Positions 16,762 to 26,389 of a DNA stretch of 64,000 bases are shown here, one piece after another. Below the pieces are notes generated by a model, which worked only from the letters and a program-made list of their open reading frames with translations, ran no database searches and was not told the DNA's origin. The stretch lies in contig NZ_GL882621.1 in assembly GCF_000195635.1 (NCBI RefSeq), positions 1-64,000 of the forward strand, in the 5' to 3' direction. The position numbers and the translations under genes are program-made. The stretch is from Bacteroides fluxus YIT 12057 (GTDB lineage Bacteria; Bacteroidota; Bacteroidia; Bacteroidales; Bacteroidaceae). Within the stretch, counting starts at the first letter, position 1. Every line of letters begins with the position of its first letter.

Positions 16762-19368
16762 TTAAATCTCCAGTTCGGGCAAAACGTCAGACATCCGCGT
16801 CTCATAGCCATTTTCGTTGACCACTGTTTCTTGCCCTGCCTTGTAGCTGATGCTCACGGATTCTTTGGTGCTGCGGATGAAGAACTGGGCATTTCCTTCT
16901 GTCTTCACATTCACACTGATGAGCCAGCCACCCGCTTTGATGCGTCCGTCGGACAGAATCTCCGGCGCTTTGGCAGGATGCTTCAACGCGTGTGTATTGA
17001 TAATGGTGGCAAAGCGATATACTTTCGACTTCTCCGACTTTGCCATGAAGTGCCAGTGGTTGGGATATTTTTTGAAGTTTCCTTTGTCATCGGCACGCAA
17101 CCAGTTGTGCGCCGGCACAAAGAAACGGCTGGTAGTGTCGGTCTGCAATGCACCACTGGAGAAAATGTAGGCATCGGATGCTCCGCCACGCCCCGACAAT
17201 CCCTGTACATGTACATACTTGCCGTTGTTCTGGTCCACGGTCATCGGTTCTGCCACGGTGTGGAGCATGAAGGTGTAGTCTGCAGGTTCGGATGACTCCA
17301 GTTCGTCATAGATAAAGATATATCCCGTATTACCCAAATGTACAATGTGGCGGCGGAAGGTTTTCAGGGGAACATCGTCCCAACCGTTTTCCGGTGTATA
17401 GGCAACTTCGGACTGTTCGCCGCGCTTCAGCCAAAGCGGGGAAGTGACCTTACCGTAGGCGTTGGAGGCATCTCCCAGCACATAACCAATCTTTTCACCG
17501 GCATAGTAGCGGGGAATCCAGCCGTAACCTTCCACACCGATGCGTTGTCCCATACCGTTTATCAGGATGGTGTTATGACCGCGTGTGGCACGGTGGCACA
17601 GCATGCTGTGTGCATCGGTGAACTCAATATGATGGCCGCTACTGTAAAAAATGGGTTTTCCACCGTAGAAGGTGTTAAAGGCATTTTGGTTGGCAAGTGC
17701 GTGCGAGGTAGAACCGTAGGGACTGCTACGGAAACTCCACATGGCATTGCTGCCCACGCGATCCCAGTTGGTCTGGAAAGAGGCAAGTCCGGTTTCGGGG
17801 AAGACATATCCCCAAGGTAGTGCCGTGAGTCCCGGACCTTCGGGCAACGGCTTGTTGCATTGCAGGCGAAACCAAGCCAAGTCGCCGGGTTTGTTCAGCA
17901 AAGCTTTCTTCATATAGTCCGGCTCTTTCACCAAGGTGCGGCGTACGAAGTCGGCGGCGTAGGTGTTGCCGGTCAGTTTGGCCAGTGCATCCAAGTAGCC
18001 AATGCGGATGCTGTTGGGACGAGCTACGTTCTGGTGCGAGCTTCCGTTGCCTCCTGATTTGGAGAAAGGAGGTTGCTGGAAGATGGTGTACATGACGTTG
18101 TTTTCGTACCAAGGGTCGGAAAAGTAGTCGAAACCGGTGAGCCTGCTGTAAAAGTAAGGTACTTCGATGAGCGTACGGGTGTTGACGGTGAAGTAAGAGT
18201 CTCCGTTGTGCCATCCGCCGTCCTTGTTCAGTCCCGGGAAACGTGCCAGCCACACGTTGTAGCAGTAGTCTGTCCAGATGTCGGCTTCCGGTAATTCGCC
18301 GTAGACGCTGAAAGCAGCCATAGTGAGGATACGCAAGGTCATCTGCCAGATGTGGTTCTCGGCAATGTGGTTTTCCAGATAGTTGTTGAAGTGCTTGTAC
18401 ATATCCGTTCCTTTCTCTTTGATGGCATTGAGCAATTGCTTGCGTTGTGCATCAGAGAGTTGGTCATAGAAGGTGTCATAGGCCATGGAACAGAGCGAGA
18501 GCAGTGCGGAAGCATTGAAGTCACCCTTTACATTCTTGTCCTTGTCCCAGTCCATCATGGTGAATACTCGTTTGACGGCAGCATCTGCATATTTCTTTTC
18601 TTTGGTGAGAATGTATGCGCGAATAACGGCCTCCGTGTTTGACTCTTCGGCATCAATGATGCGGCGGCTTTCACGAGTGAGGTAAGAGTTGATTTGCATT
18701 TGGTTGGTGAGGTTCTTCACCTGACTGGTGTTGATATCCTTCACACTCTTCATGGGAGTGGCCAGTACCTTGTCCGCACGTTCCAAGTACCATTGGCGTT
18801 CGGGTTTGTTTATGCTTTGACCGATGAACGAGTGCCAGTTCTCTTTCTCCACCCACACACGCGGATGAGTTTTGGGAACTTTGGCAAGCAAGGCCTTCAA
18901 CGAAGGTGGGCAGAACTTCTGTTTACTGTCGCCTACGGTGACTTGCAGTACCTTACTCCAAGTGGTCTGTCCGTTGTCCACATAACCATATTGCCAATAC
19001 CAAATGCCCGGTGTGAGTGGTTTCTCCGGATTGAAGAAGGGCCAGCGGGTGTCTGCCTGCACTAATCCTTTCTTGAAGTCGGCATCTTGTGCGTAACGTA
19101 TCTTATAAGCCAGTTTGCTTTTATCTACCTTTTTGACCAAGTGCTCAAAGCCGTCCATAGGAGCTCCCTCTGGCCGGGCTTCCAAGGGAAGTGGCCATTG
19201 GAATGAGACGAAGCGGTCGTTCACCACCTCTTTATCTAAAGGAGAAGGAGTGGCACGCGACTCATGCATGAGGGAAGTTTCCGTCAGCCGGATGAACGGT
19301 GATTGTTGTGCTTGCAACGGCACGGAAGCCGCAAAGAAAAATAATGCAATAAATAAGTTTCTTTTCAT
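16762..19368 (-). CDS. Heparinase II/III-like polysaccharide lyase, periplasmic (PUL 1)
   Basis: An 868-residue protein with a cleavable signal peptide (MKRNLFIALFFFAASVPLQAQ), not a lipoprotein, so probably periplasmic, in contrast to the lipoprotein paralogue at 10477. The DUF4962-like N-domain contains GIWYWQYGYVDNGQTTWSK. The helical catalytic domain carries LENHIAENHIWQMTLRIL (near 340) and GGWHNGDSYFTVNTRTLIEV (candidate His/Tyr), and the beta-sandwich carries HRATRGHNTILINGMGQR. Family role: eliminative cleavage of uronic-acid glycans; an exo- or oligosaccharide lyase acting after import would fit its location (inference). It lies 133 bases downstream of the sulfatase gene and probably shares its transcript. 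The exact PL family is not assignable by eye. Confidence 0.88.
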   Translation of the reverse strand: MKRNLFIALFFFAASVPLQAQQSPFIRLTETSLMHESRATPSPLDKEVVNDRFVSFQWPLPLEARPEGAPMDGFEHLVKKVDKSKLAYKIRYAQDADFKKGLVQADTRWPFFNPEKPLTPGIWYWQYGYVDNGQTTWSKVLQVTVGDSKQKFCPPSLKALLAKVPKTHPRVWVEKENWHSFIGQSINKPERQWYLERADKVLATPMKSVKDINTSQVKNLTNQMQINSYLTRESRRIIDAEESNTEAVIRAYILTKEKKYADAAVKRVFTMMDWDKDKNVKGDFNASALLSLCSMAYDTFYDQLSDAQRKQLLNAIKEKGTDMYKHFNNYLENHIAENHIWQMTLRILTMAAFSVYGELPEADIWTDYCYNVWLARFPGLNKDGGWHNGDSYFTVNTRTLIEVPYFYSRLTGFDYFSDPWYENNVMYTIFQQPPFSKSGGNGSSHQNVARPNSIRIGYLDALAKLTGNTYAADFVRRTLVKEPDYMKKALLNKPGDLAWFRLQCNKPLPEGPGLTALPWGYVFPETGLASFQTNWDRVGSNAMWSFRSSPYGSTSHALANQNAFNTFYGGKPIFYSSGHHIEFTDAHSMLCHRATRGHNTILINGMGQRIGVEGYGWIPRYYAGEKIGYVLGDASNAYGKVTSPLWLKRGEQSEVAYTPENGWDDVPLKTFRRHIVHLGNTGYIFIYDELESSEPADYTFMLHTVAEPMTVDQNNGKYVHVQGLSGRGGASDAYIFSSGALQTDTTSRFFVPAHNWLRADDKGNFKKYPNHWHFMAKSEKSKVYRFATIINTHALKHPAKAPEILSDGRIKAGGWLISVNVKTEGNAQFFIRSTKESVSISYKAGQETVVNENGYETRMSDVLPELEI

Positions 19369-19501
19369 GATATTTTTCAGGTTCTTGTTTCTATCGGCAA
19401 AGAAATCCGATTATGGCGGAATGCCATTTTTCTCTTGTTTTTTCTTTCTTGAAAAAAGTGCAATTTGCTTTCGATTTTGTTTTTCCGAATTTCAAATTTG
19501 T

Positions 19502-20866
19502 TCATTCCCCTTCCGGCACATCGTTTATTTTCAGCCTTGTAGGACGAATGTGATGTCTTTTCATCCATTGACGGAGGATGTCACGATGTTTCTGAAGCTC
19601 CTTCCCATAAGTGCTTTCCACAGCAAGGTTTCGCATCTCACCACGGTCGGCCTGCATATCAAACAACTGCTCACGATAACGTCCTTTGTCGTAAAGTACA
19701 TATTTATAACGGTCGGTACGAATGCACCATCCTCTGGTCTTTCCACCGTCGAACTGAGTTTCGGTAACGACATATTCTTGATGGGGATTCTGTGGATTGC
19801 CAGCTTCCACTATAGCACGGAAAGAGGTTCCATCAATGTATTTAGGGGCAATGGCTTCCGTCCAGTCACAGATGGTGGCGAAGAAATCCACTCCGTTGCT
19901 GATGAGTTGCGGAAGTCTTTTACCGGCATGCTTCTTACCGGGTAGGGTAACAATAAGCGGAACATTGGTCACTTCTTCATATAATGCTGACTTTTGGTTC
20001 CATTGGTGTGCACCCACTCCGTCACCGTGGTCACTGGAGAATATCACTATTGTATTCTCCCAAAGATTGTATTTGTCAATAGCGTCCACGATTTTCCCGA
20101 TTTCGGCATCCACCTTTTCTACCAGGCGATAATAGGTGTAGCGATACTTTCGCCAATCATCGGGGGTGAAGCGGGTAGTGGGATATACGTTGTAGTTGTT
20201 GTTCCTTTCATGCTCGATGACATCCGCGTCGTATGGATTTTTGGCAAAATTAGCAGGTACACCCGGGCAGTCGCGCAAGTCGGCTTCACCGATGTTGCCA
20301 TAGGGCAGGTTCTGGCTGCGGGCGTATTCGCAGATGTTATGCGGATTGTCGAAGGAGGCTACCAGGAAGAAAGGTTTCTTGTGTTTACGTGCAAGATATC
20401 CGGCACAGGCTTCCGCCAATCCGTCATCATTATGCTCGTAAATATGGTCGAAGCCGTACACCTTGTCCGGAATATCAAGCAATGGGAGATGCCATTTGCC
20501 TCCGTATGCACAATCATATCCCGCGCTCTTGACCAATGTCCCCAAAGTCTGCGTTTTCAATGAATCGGGCATTGGCGCACCGTTCACCAGCAGTCCTACT
20601 GTTTCCGGATAGTGTCCTGTAAACATGGCGCCTCGTGAAGGTCCGCTGAGAGGGGCGGTGCAATAAGCGTTGCTGAACATCACTCCGGCAGCGGCCAGCC
20701 GGTCAAGGTTGGGAGTATGCACATCGGGGTTTCCGGCGCAACTCATGGCTTGAGCCGTTTGTTGGTCGGTGAAGATGTAAATGATGTTGGGACGTTCGGC
20801 GGCAGCGGCCATGGAGGAGCATAGCAGCGAAAGACATGCCAGATGCTTCGTGGAAATCTGTTTCAT
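19502..20866 (-). CDS. Sulfatase (family S1), Ser-type active site
   Basis: A 454-residue arylsulfatase-superfamily enzyme with an N-terminal signal peptide (about 1-23). Metal-binding motif NIIYIFTDQQ follows at 27-36. The maturation signature is S74-G-P-S-R78 followed by GAMFTG, so the formylglycine would be made from Ser rather than Cys; Cys69 nearby is not in the C-x-P-S-R position. Later metal and substrate motifs are present (GKWHLP, FSSDHGDGVGAHQWNQK). Family role: removes sulfate esters from glycan fragments, usually in the periplasm. It needs an anaerobic radical-SAM maturase encoded elsewhere. It is the first gene of the minus-strand PUL 1 series, upstream of a lyase, so it probably desulfates the lyase substrate or products. 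Confidence 0.93.
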   Translation of the reverse strand: MKQISTKHLACLSLLCSSMAAAAERPNIIYIFTDQQTAQAMSCAGNPDVHTPNLDRLAAAGVMFSNAYCTAPLSGPSRGAMFTGHYPETVGLLVNGAPMPDSLKTQTLGTLVKSAGYDCAYGGKWHLPLLDIPDKVYGFDHIYEHNDDGLAEACAGYLARKHKKPFFLVASFDNPHNICEYARSQNLPYGNIGEADLRDCPGVPANFAKNPYDADVIEHERNNNYNVYPTTRFTPDDWRKYRYTYYRLVEKVDAEIGKIVDAIDKYNLWENTIVIFSSDHGDGVGAHQWNQKSALYEEVTNVPLIVTLPGKKHAGKRLPQLISNGVDFFATICDWTEAIAPKYIDGTSFRAIVEAGNPQNPHQEYVVTETQFDGGKTRGWCIRTDRYKYVLYDKGRYREQLFDMQADRGEMRNLAVESTYGKELQKHRDILRQWMKRHHIRPTRLKINDVPEGE

Positions 20867-21026
20867 TTTTATTGTTTTTTAGGTATTGAATTTTTGTTGT
20901 AAAGGTCTTTTTCTATCAGGGGCTAAATTACACCTTTTTACTTTCACGGGCTTGTCCGTCTGTGCTTTTGATTGCAAGAAATGTACATAAGAATAGCAAT
21001 CCTGTCCAAAACCCTTTTGTATTTGT

Positions 21027-21090
21027 GCATTTGCACATTCCTGCGTTTACCTATTCCCGCATTTGCACATTCCCGTGTTTGCACGTTTCC
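21027..21090. repeat. Four tandem 16-bp repeats upstream of topB
   Basis: Four adjacent copies of exactly 16 bases: 21027-21042 gcatttgcacattcct, 21043-21058 gcgtttacctattccc, 21059-21074 gcatttgcacattccc, 21075-21090 gtgtttgcacgtttcc. Copies 1 and 3 differ at one base. They end 17 bases before the likely topB -7 box, a position where a repressor or activator array could act. Confidence 0.85.
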
Positions 21091-21107
21091 ACATCCATAC
21101 TTTTTCG

Positions 21108-21115
21108 TACCTTTG
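21108..21115 (+). promoter_or_regulatory. Likely -7 box for topB
   Basis: TACCTTTG is a perfect match to TAnnTTTG, 25 bases before the topB ATG. A -33 TTTG is not at the ideal distance (tttc at 21086-21089 gives 18 bases), and it would lie inside the 16-bp repeat array. Confidence 0.5.
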
Positions 21116-21140
21116 CCTCTTGAAATTCAAAATGAGATAA

Positions 21141-23339
21141 ATGATAGTTTGTATTGCCGAAAAGCCCTCTGTGGCGCGTGACATAGCCGATGTATTGGGA
21201 GCGAGAGAAAAGAAGGACGGATACATCGAAGGAAACGGATACCAGGTGACCTGGACGTTCGGTCATCTTTGTACCCTGAAAGAACCGCATGAATATACTC
21301 CTAACTGGAAGTCGTGGAGCTTGGGAAGCCTGCCTATGATACCGCCGCGCTTCGGCATCAAGCTGATCAGCAATCCTACTTACGAACGTCAGTTCCATAC
21401 GATTGAAACCCTCATGCAGCATGCCGACATGATTATAAACTGCGGTGATGCCGGGCAGGAGGGAGAGTTGATACAGCGTTGGGTGATGCAGAAGGCCGGA
21501 GCACGCTGTCCGGTAAAGCGCCTGTGGATTTCCTCATTGACTGAAGAGGCTATCCGCGAAGGATTTGCCAAGCTGCGCGACGCTTCGGACTTCCAACCTC
21601 TATACGAAGCCGGGCTTTCCCGTGCCATCGGTGACTGGCTGCTCGGGATGAATGCCACACGTCTCTATACCATGAAGTACGGGCAAAACAGGCAGGTGCT
21701 TTCCATCGGGCGTGTGCAGACACCTACATTGGCACTTATCGTGAACCGTCAGCTTGAAATACAGAATTTTGTTCCCAAACAGTATTGGGAACTGAAGACG
21801 GTATATCGTGATACCACCTTTTCTGCTATTCTCAAGAAGAGTGAGGAGGAGCTGGTTTTGGAAGCCGAGAAGCAGAAAGAGGCCATAGCTGCCGGGAAGA
21901 AACCTAAAAAGGAAGAGGAGAACCGGGGGATTGAACCCATTGCCGACCGTGAGCGTGGCATGGCATTGCTTGAGCAGATAAAAGACGCTCCTTTTACTAT
22001 CACCGGCATCACCCGGAAAGAAGGGAAAGAAGCGCCGCTCCGTCTGTTCGACTTGACTTCGTTGCAGGTAGAGTGTAACAAGAAGTTCGCTTTCTCTGCC
22101 GATGAGACACTGAAGTTGATCCAGTCTCTGTATGAGAAGAAGGTGGCTACCTATCCCCGTGTGGATACCACTTTCTTGAGCGATGATATTTATCCGAAGT
22201 GTCCCGGGATTCTGAAAGGCTTGCGGGATTATGAAACCTTTACAGCCCCGTTGGAAGGCACCACCCTGCTGAAGTCGAAGAAAGTGTTTGATAACTCGAA
22301 GGTGACGGATCACCATGCCATCATCCCTACCGGGCAGTATCCGCAAAATCTGACGGATATGGAACGCCGGGTATTTGACTTGATAGCCCGCCGGTTTATA
22401 GCCGTATTTTATCCTGACTGTAAGTTTGCCACTACAACCGTATTGGGTGAGGTGGAGAAGATTGAATTCAAGACTTCCGGCAAGCAGATATTGGATCCGG
22501 GCTGGCGTGTTGTCTTCGGTACCCCTGCCGCCGGAACCGGACAGGAAGAGAAGGAAGATAAAGAGGGGGAAGGTGAAAATGTGCTTCCGGCATTTGTGAA
22601 AGGAGAGAGTGGCCCTCATGTTCCGGATTTGTATGAGAAGTGGACGCAGCCACCCCGGCCTTATACAGAAGCGACTTTGCTTCGGGCCATGGAAACTGCC
22701 GGCAAGCTGGTAGATAATGATGAGCTGCGCGATGCTTTGAAAGAAAACGGTATCGGGCGTCCCTCCACCCGTGCGGCCATCATCGAGACTTTGTTCAAAC
22801 GGAATTATATCCGTAAGGAGAAGAAGAATCTGGTGGCTACTCCTACCGGAGTAGAATTGATACAGATTATCCATGAGGAACTCTTGAAGTCGGCTGAATT
22901 GACCGGTATTTGGGAGAAGAAGCTCCGGGAAATAGAAAAGCGTACTTACAATGCCGGACAATTTCTGGAGGAATTGAAGCAGATGGTTTCGGAAGTAGTG
23001 ATGAGTGTGCTTTCGGATAATAGCAACCGTCATATTACGATACAGATGCCTGCTGCCGAGAAAAACGGTAAGTCCGCCGATAAAGCCGGGACTGCCGGTA
23101 AACCGGAAAAAGAACCGAGGAAGAGGACGCCGAGAAAACCGAAGGAAGAGAAGAAAGTGGTAAAGGATTCGGATGCAGCCGTTCTTCCTGTCGAAGGAAA
23201 TGCGGCCCCTGTACCGGTGGATACTTTTGTGGGGAAGCCTTGTCCTCTGTGCGGAAAAGGTACGGTTATCAAGGGGAAAACGGCTTACGGATGTTCCGAA
23301 TGGAAAGCCGGATGTACTTTCCGCAAGCCGTTCGAGTAA
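21141..23339 (+). CDS. topB: DNA topoisomerase III (type IA)
   Basis: A 732-residue type IA topoisomerase. The TOPRIM domain opens the protein (MIVCIAEKPSVARDIADVLG) with the acidic motif INCGDAGQEGELIQRW. Next come LSIGRVQTPTLALIVNRQ and the catalytic tyrosine Y338 in VATYPRVDTTFLSDDI. After a basic Lys/Pro-rich linker (about 640-690) the C-terminus has a four-cysteine zinc ribbon (CPLCGKGTVIKG...GCSEWKAGCTFRKPFE). It nicks and rejoins single strands to unlink DNA in replication and recombination. The gene stands alone on the plus strand, with a 16-bp repeat array in front, and its stop is only one base from the end of the convergent NUDIX gene, with no hairpin between them. Clear chromosomal-type topB; similar genes occur on conjugative elements, but nothing else mobile is near. 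Confidence 0.95.
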   Translation: MIVCIAEKPSVARDIADVLGAREKKDGYIEGNGYQVTWTFGHLCTLKEPHEYTPNWKSWSLGSLPMIPPRFGIKLISNPTYERQFHTIETLMQHADMIINCGDAGQEGELIQRWVMQKAGARCPVKRLWISSLTEEAIREGFAKLRDASDFQPLYEAGLSRAIGDWLLGMNATRLYTMKYGQNRQVLSIGRVQTPTLALIVNRQLEIQNFVPKQYWELKTVYRDTTFSAILKKSEEELVLEAEKQKEAIAAGKKPKKEEENRGIEPIADRERGMALLEQIKDAPFTITGITRKEGKEAPLRLFDLTSLQVECNKKFAFSADETLKLIQSLYEKKVATYPRVDTTFLSDDIYPKCPGILKGLRDYETFTAPLEGTTLLKSKKVFDNSKVTDHHAIIPTGQYPQNLTDMERRVFDLIARRFIAVFYPDCKFATTTVLGEVEKIEFKTSGKQILDPGWRVVFGTPAAGTGQEEKEDKEGEGENVLPAFVKGESGPHVPDLYEKWTQPPRPYTEATLLRAMETAGKLVDNDELRDALKENGIGRPSTRAAIIETLFKRNYIRKEKKNLVATPTGVELIQIIHEELLKSAELTGIWEKKLREIEKRTYNAGQFLEELKQMVSEVVMSVLSDNSNRHITIQMPAAEKNGKSADKAGTAGKPEKEPRKRTPRKPKEEKKVVKDSDAAVLPVEGNAAPVPVDTFVGKPCPLCGKGTVIKGKTAYGCSEWKAGCTFRKPFE

Positions 23340-23340
23340 C

Positions 23341-23895
23341 CTATAACCCGTTTTCAGCCATATATTTCCAAAGGGGAGCTGCCATCAGGGCTTGACGAAT
23401 ATTTCCTTGCCGCAATAACTCTTTCACTTCTTGCAATGAAAGCAGATGCACCGTCAGGCTCTCTGTATCTTCCAAGTGTTGTTCGGAAATCTTTTCCACA
23501 TCCGTAGCCAGAAAACAATAGGTGATATTGGTATGTGTACCGGGGTTAGGGGAGATTTGCATGTACTCTTTCCAAGTCCCGTTGCCGTAACCGGTTTCTT
23601 CCAATAATTCCCGTTGGGCGGAAACCAATGGAGAGGCATCTTCTTCTTCACAGACTCCGGCGCAAAGTTCATAACACGTCTCCTGTATTCCGTGGCGATA
23701 TTGGCGGATAAACACGAACTGGCCTTCACGGGTGATTGCAAGGGTATTCACCCAGTCGGGATATTCCAATATATAATAGGAAGGGATATGGTTGCCATTT
23801 GGCAACACTACATGGTCTTTACGTACGGTAAGCCAAGGTGCCTTATGCAGGTATTCGCTGGAAATTATCTCCCATGCGTCTTCTGGTTTCTTCAT
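23341..23895 (-). CDS. NUDIX hydrolase, ADP-ribose pyrophosphatase-like
   Basis: A 184-residue cytosolic protein. The NUDIX box lies near 80-105: GVCEEEDASPLVSAQRELL followed by EETGY. The conserved RE-x-x-EE-x-G core is intact, but the spacing from the first Gly to the Arg is one residue longer than the consensus. The N-terminal YILEYPDWVNTLAITREG and the segment FIRQYRHG resemble the ADP-ribose/nucleoside-diphosphate-sugar pyrophosphatase group. It is the last gene of the aroC-peptidase-NUDIX series, 46 bases after the peptidase. The exact substrate cannot be told. Confidence 0.88.
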   Translation of the reverse strand: MKKPEDAWEIISSEYLHKAPWLTVRKDHVVLPNGNHIPSYYILEYPDWVNTLAITREGQFVFIRQYRHGIQETCYELCAGVCEEEDASPLVSAQRELLEETGYGNGTWKEYMQISPNPGTHTNITYCFLATDVEKISEQHLEDTESLTVHLLSLQEVKELLRQGNIRQALMAAPLWKYMAENGL

Positions 23896-23941
23896 GATCC
23901 TTAAATGATTTATATTTTGAATGGCACGCTTCCGCGCCGGT

Positions 23942-25303
23942 TTATTTATAGTTCATGTAGAACTCCACTACCGCTTCGATGCCTCTGCGGAAGATGTCTA
24001 AGGGTATATTCTCATTGGGCGAATGGATAGCGTTCGATTCAAGTCCGAAGCCCATCAGTACTGTCTTGATTCCCAATACCTGCTCGAAGGTGGAAATAAT
24101 GGGAATACTTCCCCCGCGGCGTACGGCCAATGGTTTCTTGCCGAACGCTTTCTCAAATCCTTTTTCCGCTGCCTGATAGGCGGGTAGCGTGATGGGGCAT
24201 ACATAGCCCTGTCCGCCGTGCATAGGCGTAACTTTCACTTTTACTGTATCGGGTGCGATACTTAGGATATAATCGGCAAACAGTTGTGAAATCTTATGAT
24301 GGTCTTGGTGGGGTACTAACCTGCAAGATACCTTTGCGGTAGCTTTGGAAGGAAGTACGGTTTTAGAGCCCTCCCCTGTATATCCTCCCCAGATGCCGCA
24401 TACATCAAAAGACGGACGGCAACTGTTGCGTTCCAACGTACTGTAACCTTTTTCGCCGAACAGTGCTTTCACGTCAATGGCTTTCTTATATTTCTCCTCA
24501 TCGAAAGGAATGTGGGCTATCATGTCCCGTTCAGCTTGCGGCACCTCTTCTACATCGTCGTAAAAACCGGGTACGGTAATACGCCCGTCAGCATCCACCA
24601 CCTGGCTGATCATCTGACAAAGCACATTGATAGGATTGGCTACAGCGCCGCCAAAGTGTCCGGAATGCAGGTCACGGTTGGGACCTGTAACTTCTATTTC
24701 CCAATAAGCCAGTCCGCGCAGTCCGGTGGTCAATGAAGGAAGATCGGCACCGAGCATGCTGGTGTCTGATACTAATATCACATCCGCCTTCAGCAGTTCT
24801 TTATGTTCCCGGCAGAAACCTTCGAGGCTTGGAGAGCCGATTTCCTCTTCACCTTCAAAGATGAATTTTACGTTTGTATTCAGCAGATTGTTCTTTACCA
24901 GATATTCAAAGGCTTTCACTTGTATGAAAGATTGCCCTTTGTCATCGTCGGCACCCCGTGCCCAGATGTGTCCGTCGCGTATTTCAGGTTCAAACGGCTG
25001 GCTTTTCCATAACTCCAGCGGTTCGGCAGGCATTACATCATAATGGGCATATACCAGTACGGTTTTTGCCTTCGGGTCAACGGTCTTTTGTCCGAATACA
25101 ATCGGATTGCCTGCCGAGGGCATCACGAATGCCTCGTCTGCTCCGGCTTCAAGCAATAATTGCGCCCAACGCCGGGCACAGGCGAGCATGTCGTCGTGAT
25201 GTTCCGGCTTTGCACTGATGCTGGGGATGCGGATGAGGCTGAACAATTCTTCCAGCATCCGCGGTTCGTTTTCTGTGATGTATTTCTTTATTTCCATAAT
25301 CAT
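23942..25303 (-). CDS. M20 family metallo-dipeptidase
   Basis: A 453-residue zinc peptidase of the M20 (CNDP/PepV-like) family. The metal site is visible in VLVYAHYDVMPAEP and WARGADDDKGQ. The catalytic and metal glutamates are in FIFEGEEEIGSPSLEGF, the dimerisation domain contains VTGPNRDLHSGHFGGAVANP, and a late metal His falls in NAIHSPNENIPLD. There is no signal peptide, so it is cytosolic. Starts at residue 1 or Met3 are both possible. It begins 9 bases after aroC ends, so the two are co-transcribed. It hydrolyses dipeptides or similar N-acyl amino acids; the true substrate is unknown. Confidence 0.92.
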   Translation of the reverse strand: MIMEIKKYITENEPRMLEELFSLIRIPSISAKPEHHDDMLACARRWAQLLLEAGADEAFVMPSAGNPIVFGQKTVDPKAKTVLVYAHYDVMPAEPLELWKSQPFEPEIRDGHIWARGADDDKGQSFIQVKAFEYLVKNNLLNTNVKFIFEGEEEIGSPSLEGFCREHKELLKADVILVSDTSMLGADLPSLTTGLRGLAYWEIEVTGPNRDLHSGHFGGAVANPINVLCQMISQVVDADGRITVPGFYDDVEEVPQAERDMIAHIPFDEEKYKKAIDVKALFGEKGYSTLERNSCRPSFDVCGIWGGYTGEGSKTVLPSKATAKVSCRLVPHQDHHKISQLFADYILSIAPDTVKVKVTPMHGGQGYVCPITLPAYQAAEKGFEKAFGKKPLAVRRGGSIPIISTFEQVLGIKTVLMGFGLESNAIHSPNENIPLDIFRRGIEAVVEFYMNYK

Positions 25304-25312
25304 ATAAGATTT

Positions 25313-26389
25313 TTAAAGTTGGGTTGTCCTGTCTATCAGATAATAGTCCAGCAGCGTCAAGGCAGTCATTGCTTCGACAATGGGCACGGCACGGGGCAGC
25401 ACGCAGGGATCATGGCGTCCGCGGGCTTTCAGGGTGGTATCTACACCGTCAATGTTCACCGTATGCTGTTCCATCAGTACGGTAGCCACCGGCTTGAAGG
25501 CTACACGGAAGTAGATGTCTTGTCCGTTGCTGATGCCGCCTTGGATACCTCCGGAATGGTTGGTACGCGTTTCAATGCGTCCGTTGTTGTTATAGAAGAC
25601 ATCGTTCTGCTCAGAGCCTTTTTGCTTCAGCCCCTTGAAACCGTCACCGTATTCAAATGCCTTGGCGGCGTTGATGCTGAGCATGGCTGCGCCCAGTGCG
25701 GCATGCAGTTTCCCGTAGATGGGCTGTCCCAATCCTATGGGGCATCCCTTTACAACACAGGTCACTACGCCTCCTATGGTATCTCCTTCACCTTTGATCT
25801 TGAAGATGAGGTCCTCCATTTCTTGGGCCTTCTCGGGGTCGGGGCAGCGCACCGGATTGGTTTCGATGAGGTCGAGGTCATATGCCGTATAGTTTTCTTC
25901 CAGACGGATAGGACCTACCTGTGAGGTGTATGCCGTGATGTGTATGCCCAACTGGTTTAAGGCCATTTTGGCCAAGGCGCCGGCCACGACGCGCGAGATG
26001 GTTTCGCGGGCGGAAGACCGGCCACCTCCCCGGTGGTCGCGGATGCCGTATTTTACTTTATAGGTGTAATCGGCATGTGAAGGACGATATACTTCTTTCA
26101 GATTGTTGTAGTCGTCGGAATGCTGGTTCTCATTCCATACAATGAAGCCGATAGGGCAGCCGGTGGATTTGCCTTCGAATATGCCGGAAAGGAATTCCAC
26201 TTTATCGCCTTCTTTCCGGGCAGTGGTGATTCTTGATTGTCCGGGACGACGACGGTCCAGCTCTTTCTGCACAAAATCCATGTCGATGGTTATCCCTGCG
26301 GGAAATCCGTCTATTACACCTCCTATGCCTTTACCGTGTGATTCTCCGAAACTGGTAAGGCGAAGAATATTTCCAAATGAATTGAACAT
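25313..26389 (-). CDS. aroC: Chorismate synthase
   Basis: A 358-residue enzyme that converts 5-enolpyruvylshikimate-3-phosphate to chorismate with reduced FMN, the last step of the common aromatic pathway. Diagnostic motifs are [18 protein letters not shown] (about 15-32), [37 protein letters not shown] with GGRSSARET, and the C-terminal [19 protein letters not shown]. The length matches the bacterial family. It heads a minus-strand operon with the M20 peptidase and NUDIX genes. Upstream is a long non-coding region with palindromic repeats. Confidence 0.97.
   Translation of the reverse strand: MFNSFGNILRLTSFGESHGKGIGGVIDGFPAGITIDMDFVQKELDRRRPGQSRITTARKEGDKVEFLSGIFEGKSTGCPIGFIVWNENQHSDDYNNLKEVYRPSHADYTYKVKYGIRDHRGGGRSSARETISRVVAGALAKMALNQLGIHITAYTSQVGPIRLEENYTAYDLDLIETNPVRCPDPEKAQEMEDLIFKIKGEGDTIGGVVTCVVKGCPIGLGQPIYGKLHAALGAAMLSINAAKAFEYGDGFKGLKQKGSEQNDVFYNNNGRIETRTNHSGGIQGGISNGQDIYFRVAFKPVATVLMEQHTVNIDGVDTTLKARGRHDPCVLPRAVPIVEAMTALTLLDYYLIDRTTQL

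Noticed and set aside
21027-21090. CRISPR-like array
   Set aside because: Repeats are directly adjacent with no spacers, and no cas gene is present. The same applies to 26616-26710.
21600-23033. 477-codon minus-strand open frame
   Set aside because: It is antisense to topB, whose motifs and catalytic Tyr are intact; the antisense protein has no recognisable domain.
21141-23339. topB as a sign of an integrated conjugative element
   Set aside because: No integrase, relaxase or tra gene is near; neighbours are core metabolic genes, so it is more likely the chromosomal copy.
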